This document shows positions 42,001 through 54,800 of a stretch of 64,000 nucleotides of DNA, one piece after another. Below the pieces are notes generated by a model. It saw nothing but the letters and a program-made list of their open reading frames with translations. It was not told the origin of the DNA and made no database searches. Positions within the stretch are counted from its first letter, which is position 1. Each line of letters starts with the position of its first letter. The position numbers and the translations under genes are program-made. The stretch comes from Tetrahymena thermophila SB210. Taxonomy: Eukaryota > Ciliophora > Oligohymenophorea > Hymenostomatida > Tetrahymenidae. The stretch spans positions 2,936-66,935 of the forward strand of contig NW_002476004.1 in NCBI RefSeq assembly GCF_000189635.1. Reading direction: 5' to 3'.

Positions 42001-45000
42001 CAAGTGGTTATTAATAGGGTAAGCAATAACCCGTTATTTTTTATCTTGCATAGCAATTTAAATTTTCTTTTAATAATAAATCAATGCATCTGAATCCATT
42101 TTAATAATCAAGACAAAATTAACCTGCCATACACCTAATGTTAAAATAAATTAGAATAAACTAAATCTTTTAAAATTCAAACCTAACAGCATTTTGTAAA
42201 TTCTTTTGTACACAGTATCCATTAGTATCTATGCCTATCCTTTATAAGTTTGCATCAAAAGGGAAACATCCTTCAATAGAATTTAAATTAGTTGGATCTT
42301 ACTTTAGCTTACAGTGATTAAAAGCACAAGCTAATATTTCTAAAATACATTTTATATTAAAATAAATCAACTTTTATAATTAAATTACTATCATAAAATT
42401 ATCCTCTAATGGCACATTAACCATTTTATTATCTTCCCTATTTTTGGTTAAACAAAAAAATATTAATTTTGAAGTAAAATTGTTTTAATTATGTATATAT
42501 AGTATAGTTATAATATTTACTGAGTGATTTTATTCTGAGTCATTTATTAAAAAACATGCTTATATGCTCTAATCAAAACATACTTAGTTATCTGAAGAAC
42601 ATTCTACACTAGTAGGCATGCCGTTAGTTAAACATTGATAATTTAAATTTCTACCTAAAAATGTTAAATCATATAACTAGCATTAGTTATTATTTATGCA
42701 GAACCTTTAATAATAAATCATAAGATGTTAATAAATTATAATATAATATTTTACCCGCTGAAGCACTAAATTACTTTTTATTTTGCTTACTAGTTTTAAT
42801 TAAGACACATATATTTAAACTAATCTACTCCTATATTAGCTGTATTATCTAAAGTTCTAATATAACCTAGACTATCTTGGCAATAGTTTTATCTTAAATT
42901 TACCAAATCTATAATTCAAAGTAGTTTGTTGGAAATAAAATAATTAAAAATTAAATTACTTGAAGGAGTCCCTAAAATATTTGTCAATTAATCTTAAACA
43001 GCACATTATTTTGTTTCAACTATATACCCAATATAAATAGTAGATTTTGGGTATATTACACAGAATTGTGTATCTTAAATAACCAAGCAAACATTATACT
43101 AATCATTAAAGCAGACATCAACTCCTCCTACAGACTTTTGCTTATCTAATAAACATTAATATTAATTAATATCTCTACCAACATAAAGACTTTGAGAAAG
43201 CTAATAGCATTAATTATTCAATGTACAACCATTTCCACTAGATCCATAATTAACAGTTTATAAGCATTTCTACATTTGAGGATCAAAGCAAATAGTATAC
43301 GAATTAACACCACAACTTTTTATACATTTAATTAAATTTGAATATTATTTTAGGATATAAAATAGAAAATAACTTTTTATTTGATTTCATATATTTATTT
43401 TAAAATATTAGTTAAAAATGCATATAAATTCTTTATAATCTTGATTGAATATTAAGACAATTTTATTCTTTAATAATTTAATTTTATTTTATCTACCTAA
43501 TATAGGGATAACTTTAAATAAATTATTTTATTTTATTAAATTTTATCTTCTAAAATTCATGTTTAAGAAAAAATTCAAAAAATAATATTAAAAATATACC
43601 TCACTGCAGGTGATTAACCAATTTATAAACAGTAACCATTAGCATCTATACCAACTCTTTATGCAACGATATTAAAAAGAAAACATCCTTCGTTTGAGTT
43701 TAATTTTTATATACAATAACTTGTTGAGCACTAGGTTATTTCTACAGTTAAAGGATATTTAGTATTTAATTAATTATTTTAAAAAATTACTAGGATAGTA
43801 AGTACTACTAGCTGCACAGTAACTATTTATTTATCTTCCCTATAATAAATATTTATACATATTTTTGAATTAATATTAAATAACTTACAGCATATGCAAC
43901 TTCTGTATTATTTATGTAAACACACATATTATTTATTATGTCTAAGCATACTTGTTTGTTTGATGAGCATTCAACACTATTTTATTATTTACTAACTAAA
44001 CAGTTATAATTTACATCTCTACCAATATAGGTGTTATCATATTGTTAGCACATATTTTTATTTATGCAGTATCTTTATTAAGATTTTTAAAAATATTATG
44101 AAGTGATTAATAAAATTTTATTACCCAATGTAGCACTAAATTATTGAATTTTAAGGTTATTGACTTTAATGTAAGCACATGTAATTAAATGAGTCTACTC
44201 CAATATATGTTTAACTATCAAGTGATCTTATGTATCCTGTAGAATCTTAGCAATAGTTTTGTTTAAAATTTATCAGATCTAAAAATAAAAATTAATTTCA
44301 TTTATTATTTTTTTAAAATATTGTTTTACTTGCTATTTTTCCTAATTAATAAGCTATGATGTTCACAATTGCACACTATTAATTCTAAACAACATATCCT
44401 AGATACTAAGGATTTTATGGGTATATAACACAGAATTAAGTAGTTCCTATAACTTTGCAAATATTTTGTTTATCATTAAAACAAATATCAACAGCAGTTG
44501 TTTATTGTAAATTAGTCAAACAGTTCTTACTTGAATCCCTGCCAATATAAAGATTATTGGATAATTCATAACATTGCTTATTTAAAATGCATCCATTTCC
44601 TTTCGAACCAAAGTCAATAGTTAATTTACACTATTTTGATTGAGGATCATAACAAATATCAGAATTTTATTGTGTGCAGCTATATGTAAAAAAAACATGA
44701 AAAGTTTTATACGCAATAATGAATTTACCTAACTGCTGTTGGCGAATTTAATTAAACGCAATAACCGTTATTATCAATACCCACTCTTTACAAGCTTATA
44801 TCAAAAGGAAAGCAACCTTCTTTTGAAGTTTAGTCAGTAGGATCTTATTTTATTTTACAATAGTTTGTTGAACACTATGCTATTTCTATTGTTAATAATA
44901 ATTAATATATATATTATCTATGTTCAAATTAATTTACAAGAATAGTATTGACTGCTTACTGCACATTAACCGTTTAGCTGTGTCCCCTATTTAAATATTT

Positions 45001-48000
45001 TATCAGCCAATAAATTATTATGAATTAAAAACTTACTGAATGATTAGGTTCAGTATTATTTATCAAAAAGCATGCATTATTGCTTTAGTCAAAGCAAACT
45101 TGTATATTTGAAGAACATTCAACTGAAATAGATTATCCATTATTTAAGCAATTATAGTTAACATCCCTTCCAATATTAATTAAGTTATATTGTTTGCATG
45201 CATTTCCATTTATGCAGAACCTTTGTTTTAGAAAAATAAAAATATTAATCAAACTAAATTTTTTATTTTATTTACCCTTTATAACACTGTATGATTTTAT
45301 TTTAAGCAATTTAATTTTATTTTAAGCACATAAAATTAAAAGAATCAACACCAATATTTGTTAAACCATCTAAAAGTCTTATGTATCCAGAGGAATCTTA
45401 ACAATAATTTTTTTTCAAATTTATTAAACCTAAATAAAGAAAATAAGTACTTAATAATTATTTATAAAATAATTGAGTTACCTGCTTACTATCCTACTTA
45501 ATAAGCAACTTAATTTAAAATTGCACAAAATCCATTTTAAATAACATATCCCAAATACTAAGAATTTTATGGATATACCACACAGAATTAAGTAGGTCCA
45601 TTTATTTTACAAATATTTTGTTAATCATTAAAGCAAATATCAATACCTTTTAATGCTTATTATAAATTTGTCAAACAGCTTAAATTTATATCTCTACCTA
45701 CATATAAACTGTTAGATAACTGATAGCATTAACTATTCAAAATACATCCATTACCTTAAGAACCATAGTCAATAGTTAATTTACATTAATTTTATAAAGG
45801 ATCATAACAAACTTTCTAAGTTTAAGATGTACAACTATATATAAAAAGCCTTATTTATTTGATAACTTTTCAAAAATATATTTACCTAACTGCAGATTAA
45901 TTTAATTGGACACAATAACCATTAATATCAAGACCTACTCTTGAAGAATTAATATCAAAAGCAAAGCATCCTTCTTATGAATTTTAATTCGTTGAATCTT
46001 ATTTAAGCTTACAAAAATTAGTACTGCAACTTGATATTTCTATTTTAATATGTAACTATCAAAAATATGTTATTTTTATCAGTTAATTTACTTGAATAAT
46101 ATTGACTACTTTGTGCACATAGCCCATTTAGCTACCTACCCTACATAAATAAAATTTTTTTAAATAAATCTTCTATAATATAAAAAAATACAGAATGATT
46201 AGTTGAAGTATTGCTTATGAAAAAGCATGCTTTTAAATTTTAATCCAGACAAATTTAGCTATTAGATGAGCATTCTACTGAATTAGATTATTCTATTTGT
46301 AAACAATTATAGTTAGTATCTCTTCCAACATATGTTGAATCATAAGGCTAGCACTGATTACCAATAACACAATATCTATTTTATTAAATTTTAATATTTT
46401 TATACAATTTACAATCAACTTTACCCTGAAAAGCATTAAATAATTTATGATGCTGCTTATTAACTTATTTGTAAGCATAAATAATTTGATGATTAAACTC
46501 CAATATTTATTGAGTTGTCAATTTATCTTATATACCCTTAGTTATCTTGGCAGTAGTTTTATTATAAGTTTATAAGACCTGTCATTATAAAATTTGATTA
46601 ATTGATTTATATTTAAAATAAATTACTTGAAATGGTTCCTTGTTGATAAGTTAATTGATTAAGTAAAGCACATTATTTATTTTCGCTAACAAAACCTAAA
46701 TACTACTAACTATTCGAATAGATAACACAACTTTGTGATGATCCATTAACTAAACATATATTTTACGAGTCATCAAAACATTTATCTACTCCTCTTTAAG
46801 CAATTTACATATTTGTAAGACATGAATATCCATCTAAATCTCTTCCTACATATAAATTATTAGACAATTAAAAGCATTAACTATTCAAAATACATCCATT
46901 TCCATTAGAACCAAAATTAATAGTTTAATAACAAGCTTTTGATTATTAATCATAGCATATGTTATTTTATTAATAGCAACTATAAAAATATATTGTAATA
47001 ATATTAATATTATTTTTTTAAATATAAAATGTATTAAAAAAATACCTTTTTGCTGGTGACTAATTAAAATCTAGGCAGTAATTATCTGAAGTAACTCCCA
47101 CTGCTCCTTACTAACCATTAAACAAAATACAAGCTACTTATGTCTAATCAGAAGATTTTGTTATGCAATGATGCTTTTCGCATTTACTTAAGTCTTAAAA
47201 ATGTATAATTAATATCTTAAAGCAATTTATAAATATTATTACTTGAAGTGAATTCTCCCCTATCTAAACAATTTCCTAATTAATCAATTCCCTATTTCAA
47301 TATTGATATATATTTATTAACAATATATAAACCATAATTTAGATTACAGAGGCATTTAAATTCTAATCTGATAACCAAACACATTATGATTAATATAAAC
47401 AAACTTCATAATTCTATGCGCACTAAATAGCTCCACTCTGTTATGCTTGGGCACAGAATCCATTTGAGAGTATTGCTATATTTAATCCATCAAATCCTAC
47501 TTACTAGCATTAATTTTAGTAATAGCAGTATCTTAAATAATTAAATTTTTAAGTTAGTAACTATTTTAAACTCAATTAAAAAATTACCCCTATTAACACT
47601 ATTATTTAATGCACTATTAATATGTTTGATTTCTATCAATATATGGAAATTATATTTAAACAATAGTAAATTGGTCATCTTAGCAGTAATTTTATTTTAA
47701 ATTAATTAAATCTATTATAATAATTTTTGTTAATTATAAAAATTTTAAGGATAAAATAAAGCTACTCTATAATTAATCTTAAGAAGTTTTTTTATTTAAT
47801 TCAGCGCAAAATCCTGTGCTGCTTATATACCCAAGATATGTCTAAGAATTTTGATATAGCACGCATTAACTTTTATCATCTTTTAAACATATATCAGTAG
47901 GGCTATTAAAACAACTATCTACAACTCCATTTTATGGTATTTATTAATCAGTTAAACATTAGTATTAGCTATCTCTACCAATATACATAGTAATAGACAT

Positions 48001-49590
48001 CTGATAACAGACTCCATTATATGCACATATATTTTAAAATGACTAATCAGATGTTATTAGAAGACACTAGTTTGTATTTGGGTCAACGCAATTTTATTAT
48101 TATGTCAAACAACTATAAATTAATAAAGTTATTTTAATTTTGTCTTTGTAGATATAAAAAATGTTCAATTTATATTTAATATCAAATTAAATGTAATATA
48201 TAGAATGTATTTGATTCATTATGCAGTTATTATTGTAAAGTAATAAATTTTGATTATAAGAATCTGATGTAAATCAAGTCAATACTTTCTTAATTTAACT
48301 TTTATTATAAATCACTCGTTTTAATTAAAAAATTGAATATTATTTACTTATCTAGTAGTCTATTAGAATCTGATTTGTATATTTGAGAGCTTACATTATT
48401 TTTTTATTTTATTTCTTAAATGTATTTTTTAAAATATAGTGAGGCTACACTGAAATTTTTAAAGTTACTAAGTTATTGATAATCTTATTTGCAATTTCTA
48501 TTTGAATAAATTCCCTAATATAAAAAAAAATAAATAGTTTAAAAAAAATAAATTTAAATACCTATTTATATTCGATATATTTTCCTTATTAGCTTAGACA
48601 AGTAGCTAATCTTCCTATTGAATATTTGCAATATTAATTTTTACATCGTATTTAATTATTTTGAAAATATTAATTAAATGTGACGCAATAATTTTAAATT
48701 GTTTCTCCCTACGTAAAATTTAGTATATTTGAGGATTAATTTTTAATATATTAAATAATTTACTGTAATCAAATTGGAATCTTTTAAAAAGCATGTAGAT
48801 TTTTAATTTTTTTGATGTGCACAATAGTTTTTATTGCAAATAATATTCTATAAATAGTAGCTGTCACTATTTATGCATAATCCATCTATTGTTTTACCCT
48901 TGAAAAAAATAAAAAAAATATATATATTATATAAAAAAAATTTACATTTACAACTTGGATTTCTATGCATTGATTTCGATTTTAATCATAGCAGCTACTA
49001 TATTATTAAAATTTAATAATATGAAAAAGTAATCAAGAATAAATATTTACTCTTAACCACATGACTTAGGATTAATATAATCCATTTTTTTACATATACT
49101 ATAATTATTACTGTCCTAAATAGGTATTCCGCTTAGTATAAGGCTATATTGATTCTAGCAAAAACCTTCTTTGATATAAGATAAAGCTAATTTTTGTTAA
49201 GATAGTTTCAATATACAAATTAATATGAAAGGTATTTTAATTTTTACATTAAATCTTCATTTACTAAGAGGCATATTAATTTAATCCAATACATTAACGA
49301 TTTTATTAAACAATAGCCACATAAATACCACTTTTTTTAATTTAAATGCATTTATTCGTGTATTTATCTAGGCATTCATCATTATTTTAACATGTGATGT
49401 CAATAAGATGATTATTAATTTGGTTAAACATACAAATTTAGTTTGTTATTTCTTTCCCAATATATAAAAAACCATCAATATCCATACAACTCATCAATAA
49501 TGGATTGTAACATTAGTTATTTTTTTCACAAAAAGAATAAACTAATGTAAATAATAGATGAATCAAAGATATTTATTTTGTATTTTTCAT
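31279..49590 (-). CDS. Giant cysteine-rich beta-helix membrane protein, copy 1
   Basis: A multi-exon gene of about 18.3 kb. It starts at ATG 49590 with a signal peptide (MKNTKQISLIHLLFTLVYSF); the first exon is about 49265-49590, and TGA is at 31279. From N to C: cysteine-rich modules repeated with a period near 1.15 kb (42.9-49.2 kb), furin-like CxxCPxGCxxC exons (about 38.1-42.3 kb), a right-handed beta-helix region with NNxALSEGGAIYL-like rungs (about 34.2-38.0 kb), then a Cys segment GYIGALCEDCD and a multi-helix membrane C-terminus. Resolved 3' exons are 34902-35056, 34208-34793, 33366-33957, 32978-33068, 32396-32924, 31921-32290 and 31279-31775, all phase-matched. Not every internal exon was traced, so the single-gene model is inferred from continuous module order and from the paralogue at 50171-64000. 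It is predicted to sit at the cell surface; ligand unknown. The family is recognisable as ciliate-type but I know no function. Confidence 0.75.
34208..38000 (-). other. Beta-helix region of giant protein 1
   Basis: Minus-strand exons encode repeated short strands punctuated by GGAI/GGGIY turns: NNKAYENGGGIYLN, FDNNNALSEGGAIYLNN, FDSNYAQYGGAIS, SNFAQYGGGAIS and NNSALY. This is the pattern of right-handed parallel beta-helix (pectin-lyase-like) proteins. The upstream end carries GDGSQQNPLNYNRINE, also found in the paralogue near 56.2-56.3 kb. Exons at 34208-34793 and 34902-35056 are resolved; introns are present further right (for example near 35.05-35.25 and 35.9-36.15 kb), and outer limits are approximate. 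Confidence 0.75.
38100..42300 (-). other. Furin/growth-factor-receptor-like Cys-rich exons, giant protein 1
   Basis: A series of short exons with regular cysteines, for example a segment around 38.6-38.76 kb reading CAQCFYYQD then CTSCLDQYSIPSINGCIKCP and GCSKCYEG. Spacing CxxC...CxxCPxGCxxCyeG is that of furin-like repeats in growth-factor-receptor domains. Introns of roughly 50-150 bp separate them. Limits are approximate. In such proteins these modules form rigid extracellular stalks; that role is inferred here. Confidence 0.65.
42960..43315 (-). repeat. Superrepeat exon A, copy 5 (giant gene 1)
   Basis: A 356-nt exon, phase 1 at both ends: ICFDPQMQKC, LYVGRDINQYQCL, GGVDVCFNDQYNVC, QFCVIY and IYIGYI. 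It is the last copy before the exons change to other Cys-rich types. Confidence 0.85.
44330..44679 (-). repeat. Superrepeat exon A, copy 4 (giant gene 1)
   Basis: A 350-nt exon, phase 1 at both ends. It has the same order: ICYDPQSKQCKLTIDFGS, LYIGRD, NCLTNLQ, VDICFNDKQNIC, QFCVIY and QYLGYV. It is closest by eye to copy 3. Confidence 0.87.
45482..45834 (-). repeat. Superrepeat exon A, copy 3 (giant gene 1)
   Basis: A 353-nt exon, phase 1 at both ends. Key motifs: KVCYDPLQNQCKLTIDYGS, YVGRDINLSCLTNLQ, GIDICFNDQQNIC, QFCVVY and QYLGYV. It is followed in the transcript by exon B (45276-45429, INLKKNYCQDSSGYIRLLDG) and exon C (near 45.04-45.23 kb), which itself has a GRDVNYNCLNN motif. Confidence 0.88.
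46627..46979 (-). repeat. Superrepeat exon A, copy 2 (giant gene 1)
   Basis: A 353-nt exon, phase 1 at both ends. It shows GNGCILNSQC, LYVGRDLDGYSCLTNMQ, GVDKCFDDSQNIC, SCVIY and QYLGFV in the same order as its sister copies. Confidence 0.85.
47766..48112 (-). repeat. Superrepeat exon A, copy 1 (giant gene 1)
   Basis: A 347-nt exon, phase 1 at both ends. It encodes the module with CYQM...YIGRDSQYQCLTDQQ, a later VDSCFN, QCVLY and TYLGYI. It is the most diverged of the five copies in this gene. Confidence 0.8.
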
Positions 49591-50170
49591 TTATGTTAAT
49601 TATTTTTTTCTTCTACTATATTTTACACCTTTATTAATAAATGAATAAATAAAGTATATCAAATTTTTTAATTAAATTAATTGTATTTATTTGCAAAGAT
49701 TTCATAGTTATTAATTTATCATTTGTAAGATGACTATCTCAAATCACGCATAAATAATTTTTATACGATTTTTCAATTTTTGTAATGCTAAAAACTTCTT
49801 ATTAAAATATGTAATTTAATCTGATTTAGTAATTAAAGATATTTATTTAGCAATTATGAAAAGAGGTAATTTTTATTTTAAAAATCTTATATATGAAGTA
49901 TTTTTTAATGATAATAAATTTATGAGTAAAAATATCAAAAAATATTTCATTATTTCAAAATTTTTTTCAAAAAGAGAGAAAAGTTTTTTTGGCTTTATTG
50001 AAATCTTATTGTTGTATATTATTTAATATTATTAAAATAAAATAAGTATAATAAATAAAAATCTGAATTCAATTATATAAATTACAAATATAAAATATGT
50101 AATTATTAAATTAAAACAAAATTTTTTTAAATACTTTTTTTAACATAGTTATGGTTTTGTACAATAAAAT
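49591..50170. other. Spacer between the two giant genes
   Basis: A 580-bp AT-rich gap between the stop of copy 2 (50171) and the start codon of copy 1 (49590). It must contain the promoter of copy 1. Nothing else is recognisable. Confidence 0.6.
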
Positions 50171-51858
50171 TCAAATAAATAACTTTTTTTGTGTTCTAAT
50201 TTATGTCTTACATGTAGTATCATGTTATGACTATTTTGTAACTGAAAGTTTATTATGAAAATAAAAATAATTTATAACCCTAAAGCTGTCACATTTTTAT
50301 AATTTAAATAGTTCATAAATATGTTTCTCTTTTCTTGATAAGATTAATTCTTTGATTTTTTTCCAGTTTTGCTGACATTTTTAGAATTTTAATAATGAGC
50401 TATTTAGTTTTAGTTTATTGATTATAAATTTACAAATTTTAGATTTTTATTATAAACTTTTAATAAAAAAGATATATTAGTATTTCAATCCAAAATTGCT
50501 TTCTATCAAAATTTTATACAAGATGTTTAAAATTAGTAAGCAATTAACTCCAGTTAATATGTATTTAAAGATTTGATAATCAATTTAGAATTATAGGCTG
50601 TTAAAACAAAATAAAATTGAAGTTAGATATTAAATCTTAAAATCAATTTAGTTGAGTTAATTCTTTTTGTAGGGCTAACCTAAATTTAAAAAATAAATAA
50701 AATTAGGAATTGAATAAAAAAATTATTAAATTAAAATAAAATAAATATTTACATATCAGCAGAAATAGACTATATGTGAGAGAAGCTATAATTGATAAAA
50801 CGGGTTATAGTTAATTAAACTAATAAGAAAACATAGCTATAATACCCAATATTGTTTTGTAAGTAAGTTTTACTTAGTCCCAAAAGAAAAACTTTTATTT
50901 ATATTCCTATGCAAAGAATCCATAGATAATTATATTTTTATAATTCTTTAAAAAATAGCGCCTTTGATGTAACTTGTATAGAAAGAGTGTTTGTGGAATT
51001 AAAAGTGATAAAATGTATAATGGAGCAAAAACATAATATGAGAGTTTAAGCTATGTAGCATCACAATACTAAGATAAATGATCAGTAACAAAAGACTAAG
51101 TATCAAAATTTTAGCATTTAATCTAAATTTAAATGATATTATAAATTAAAAAAAACTTTTATATTTAAATATTTAATAAATAAATTACTAATTTAAACAG
51201 TTTGCTAAGTATGGCATTTTGTGAATGATAAACAAAAACCCATATATTAAGAGTCATTAATTGTTTCAAAAATCTGAATTTAAAACATATTTTTTTAGAT
51301 AGGGTTATTAAAACAATACAGACTAAGGTAAGTAACCAGAGAGATAGATAAAATATTATATTCTTCACAAGAAAATGAGTTTTAGTTTATTATCCTAATA
51401 AGCAATCAGATAATCTGATTTAAGAAATAAATAAATTTCCTAAATCTATTAAAATTTATGATATAATATTTGGGGAATTTTAGTCATATTAGAAAACTGT
51501 TCCTATAACAAATGACTAAAATAAAAAGAGCTTAAGTATATTTACAGAGTTTTATTAAAAGTATAATATTTGTTTCTTAAAAAGGCTCTAACATGTTGTA
51601 TAAAGTAAGTTATTTCTAACTTATTCTTGATAGCCTTAAGTCATAGTAAATATCATAATCAGAGTTACCAAACAAAAGCATAATGGATATAATATTTATG
51701 ATAAGTTAATTTCTGAGCACCTAATTTTTATTAAATATTAATTTATTTTATTTAAATTAAAAAATACTTCTAGCATTTTTGATCTAAATTCATAAAATAC
51801 TGTTGTCCCCAATATTCTCCACTAATATCGCAATCTTCACACAGAGCACCAATGTATC
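50171..51858 (-). other. Conserved membrane C-terminus of giant protein 2 (exons)
   Basis: Four exons, 51768-51858 (91 nt), 51189-51720 (532 nt), 50753-51122 (370 nt) and 50171-50679 (509 nt), encode the Cys motif GYIGALCEDCD, multiple hydrophobic helices (YPLCFCLVTLIMIFTM, IFYLSLWLLTLVCIVLITL) and a long basic tail. They are collinear with 31279-33068 of copy 1. Confidence 0.88.
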
Positions 51859-54800
51859 CTTATGAAAAAATGTTAGATAAATTAAGAAATATTAATTAAT
51901 AAAGAAGTGATAAATTACCAATTTAACAATAATAGTTTTGATCACTATCTATTTTTTTTTATTTGCTCACTTATTAGACTAGATTTGGATTAAAAAATGA
52001 ATCTCCTATACAATTTTTGCAGTTAAAAAGCTATGAAGAATATTGATTAACCCTCCAATAATTTTAGGTTAAAAGAATCTCATTTCCAATACACTTAGCT
52101 TCTGTGCTTGGGCATTTTAGGCAAGTATCTGAATTAGTAAAACTGTAAGAATCTTAACAAGGAAAGCAATAATTAAATTATCCATATATATTTTTTTTTA
52201 CCAAACCTACTGGACATTACTAAGAAAATTTAATGATAAGAATTAACTCATAATTTTTATCATATCCAATAATAAAATTAGAGCTATTATACTATGGCCT
52301 TTAAATCAAATCACTTGTTATTGATAAAGTTATTTATTGCCCCATAATTCCATAAATTTAGATTTGCTTTGTTAAATTATATATACCACTTTATTACTGC
52401 AATATGTTCTTATTTAAATAACCTTAACCATTTAATACCTTTACATTCAATACTACATTTGATGATAAGTTTACTATCTCCTCATTTTATTCTGTCGAAA
52501 ATTTGAACACTATATTTTGCTTAATTAATTTTAATTATATTTAATCATTATTTTTAGAAATAAATTTTAAATTAATTGAAAGAATAAACTATATAATATC
52601 AATGTTAATAAAAAATATATGATTGGTAAAAAGTATGAGGGTAGTTAAATTAAATCTAAATGAAGACTAAAAAATTTTATTTTTAAATATAAAAATTTAA
52701 AATTGTATTGACAATAAAAATATTACCTTAATGTATCCTCCTTGGTGGTTGCTTATAATTATTTGCTAAATTTATTTTTATGTGAAATTTTATAGGATAC
52801 CATCTAAATACACATTTAATTAGTAAGGAGATGCTTGAATATTCTATCCATATATTTAAGCTTAATTTTATGAAAACGTATTGCTTTAGTAATTGTTTAC
52901 ACTTTAGCCAGTACTTGAACCTATAGCACCTCCTAATTAGGCCTAGTTTCTAACAAAACTAGAGTTTTAAAAATTCAAATTATTCTGTAAAATGCCTAAT
53001 TAATTGTTTTCAATATATACTGCTCCTCCTTAACTTGTTGCTAAATTATCGAGAAAGTTTGAAGACACGATAAGTAATGGAGCTTATTTTATAAAGATAG
53101 CTCCTCCTTTCATATTAGCATTATTTTTCAAAAATTAAGATTCTATGATTTATAAATTATAATTTTAAGAATCTTGATATGAAATGTATTCAAGTGTTTT
53201 TTCTATGTATAAAGCTGATCCATACTATGCTAAATTATTTTCAAAGTATGATTATAATACTAGCAAGGAATTAGATTATAAGTAAACTATTCCTTGATTA
53301 CAATATTTGCATTTATTATTTAAAGATTTAAATAAATAAAAATAGCATTTTCTACTATCGTAATTAATTGCATTTATCATCAAATTGGAATTAGATGCAT
53401 TCAAAAAGTCAAATATATTTTTATTGGATTATAAAGTGCTATTATATACATAAAGTTCTTATACTTTTGAAATAGTAACTAGATTGTCTAAATAATGACT
53501 AGAATGATAATTATTACTAGAATCTATAACTTTATTAGCATTTTTTATTATTAATATTCTTTAAAATAACAAAGTGTTAATAAATTGAGATTGTATTTAC
53601 AAAATGTTATTGGAGGAAATTTAAAATTAAGAATTGAAAATTTAAACATCATAAGGATTATTCATGTAGAAAATTGAGCTTTGCTAATATTAAGATTCTT
53701 ACCAAGAAAAACTAGTTATCAAAGGAACAATCAGTTATATTTTTTATAACATAAAATTGATTTCATTTTGAGATTTTATATTTTTCATAACAACTATTGT
53801 TTTAGAGGTTTTTGAATTCTCAATATTAAAATTACTGCCTTAAGAAGATAAATTATTTTCAAATTAAGTATCTAAGAAAAATACTGCGGTTCTAGGTAGT
53901 GAAGTTTGTATGAAATGGATAGCTCCTCCTTTGGATTAAGCAAAGTTTTAAAAGAAGAAAGATTTTTCTATTATGACTTCTATGCTTAAAGAAATTTAGT
54001 TATCTACAAATATAGCACCACCTTCTGATTCATAATCATCATAACTAAAAGCAGTATTGCTATCAAGAGTACAATTAAATATAAACATTTTACCAAAATT
54101 TTTTGCTGTCCAATAAATTGAACCTCCATTCAAAGCAAACCCATTTATAAATCTTGAATATTAAGCAGAGAACGTATCAGCTTAGAATTAGATATGTCCT
54201 CCTTTCTTTAATTACTTATTTTTGAAATAACTTGCTTGGTCAGCTTTAAAAGAGTTAGTAAAATTGCATTATATAAAATTAATTGACTTAGCTACTCCTT
54301 ATATCCAACTAAAAAGACTCTATACATCTGAATCCTTAAAGTTACTTCTTTTAAAAATTATTTCTACTGTAGGTGTTTTAAAGTAAAAACCCAAAGAAAT
54401 ATATCCTAATGTTGTCTATTTATTAAAAAATTTATTAATAATTTTAAATAATTTTTTTTTCTTTTAAATTAAAAAATGAAGAAATATCTAAAAAGCTTAA
54501 TCATTATCAATAGTATTATTTTAGTATTATTTATATTTGTTTATATTAATTTAAAATAATTATTTTACTTTGCTTGTCTTCATAATGGATTATGTTTACG
54601 AAAAACTTATGTCATCAATTGAAATAGTTGTGTCTTATTTTGAGTTAATAAAAATAGGAGAACTGTTTTAAATTGTGCTTAATACAAGAAGTGATAGTTA
54701 TATACTAGTTACTTTGCTGATAGAAATTCCACTAGGAATAGATTAATTATTATTAAATGAATTTATATTATTAAAAGAAATGCCACTACTAATTATTGAA

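Noticed and set aside
38100-48112. Regularly spaced repeats that might be a CRISPR-like or satellite array
   Set aside because: The repeats are exons of 150-356 nt with conserved protein motifs and introns between them, not short identical direct repeats.
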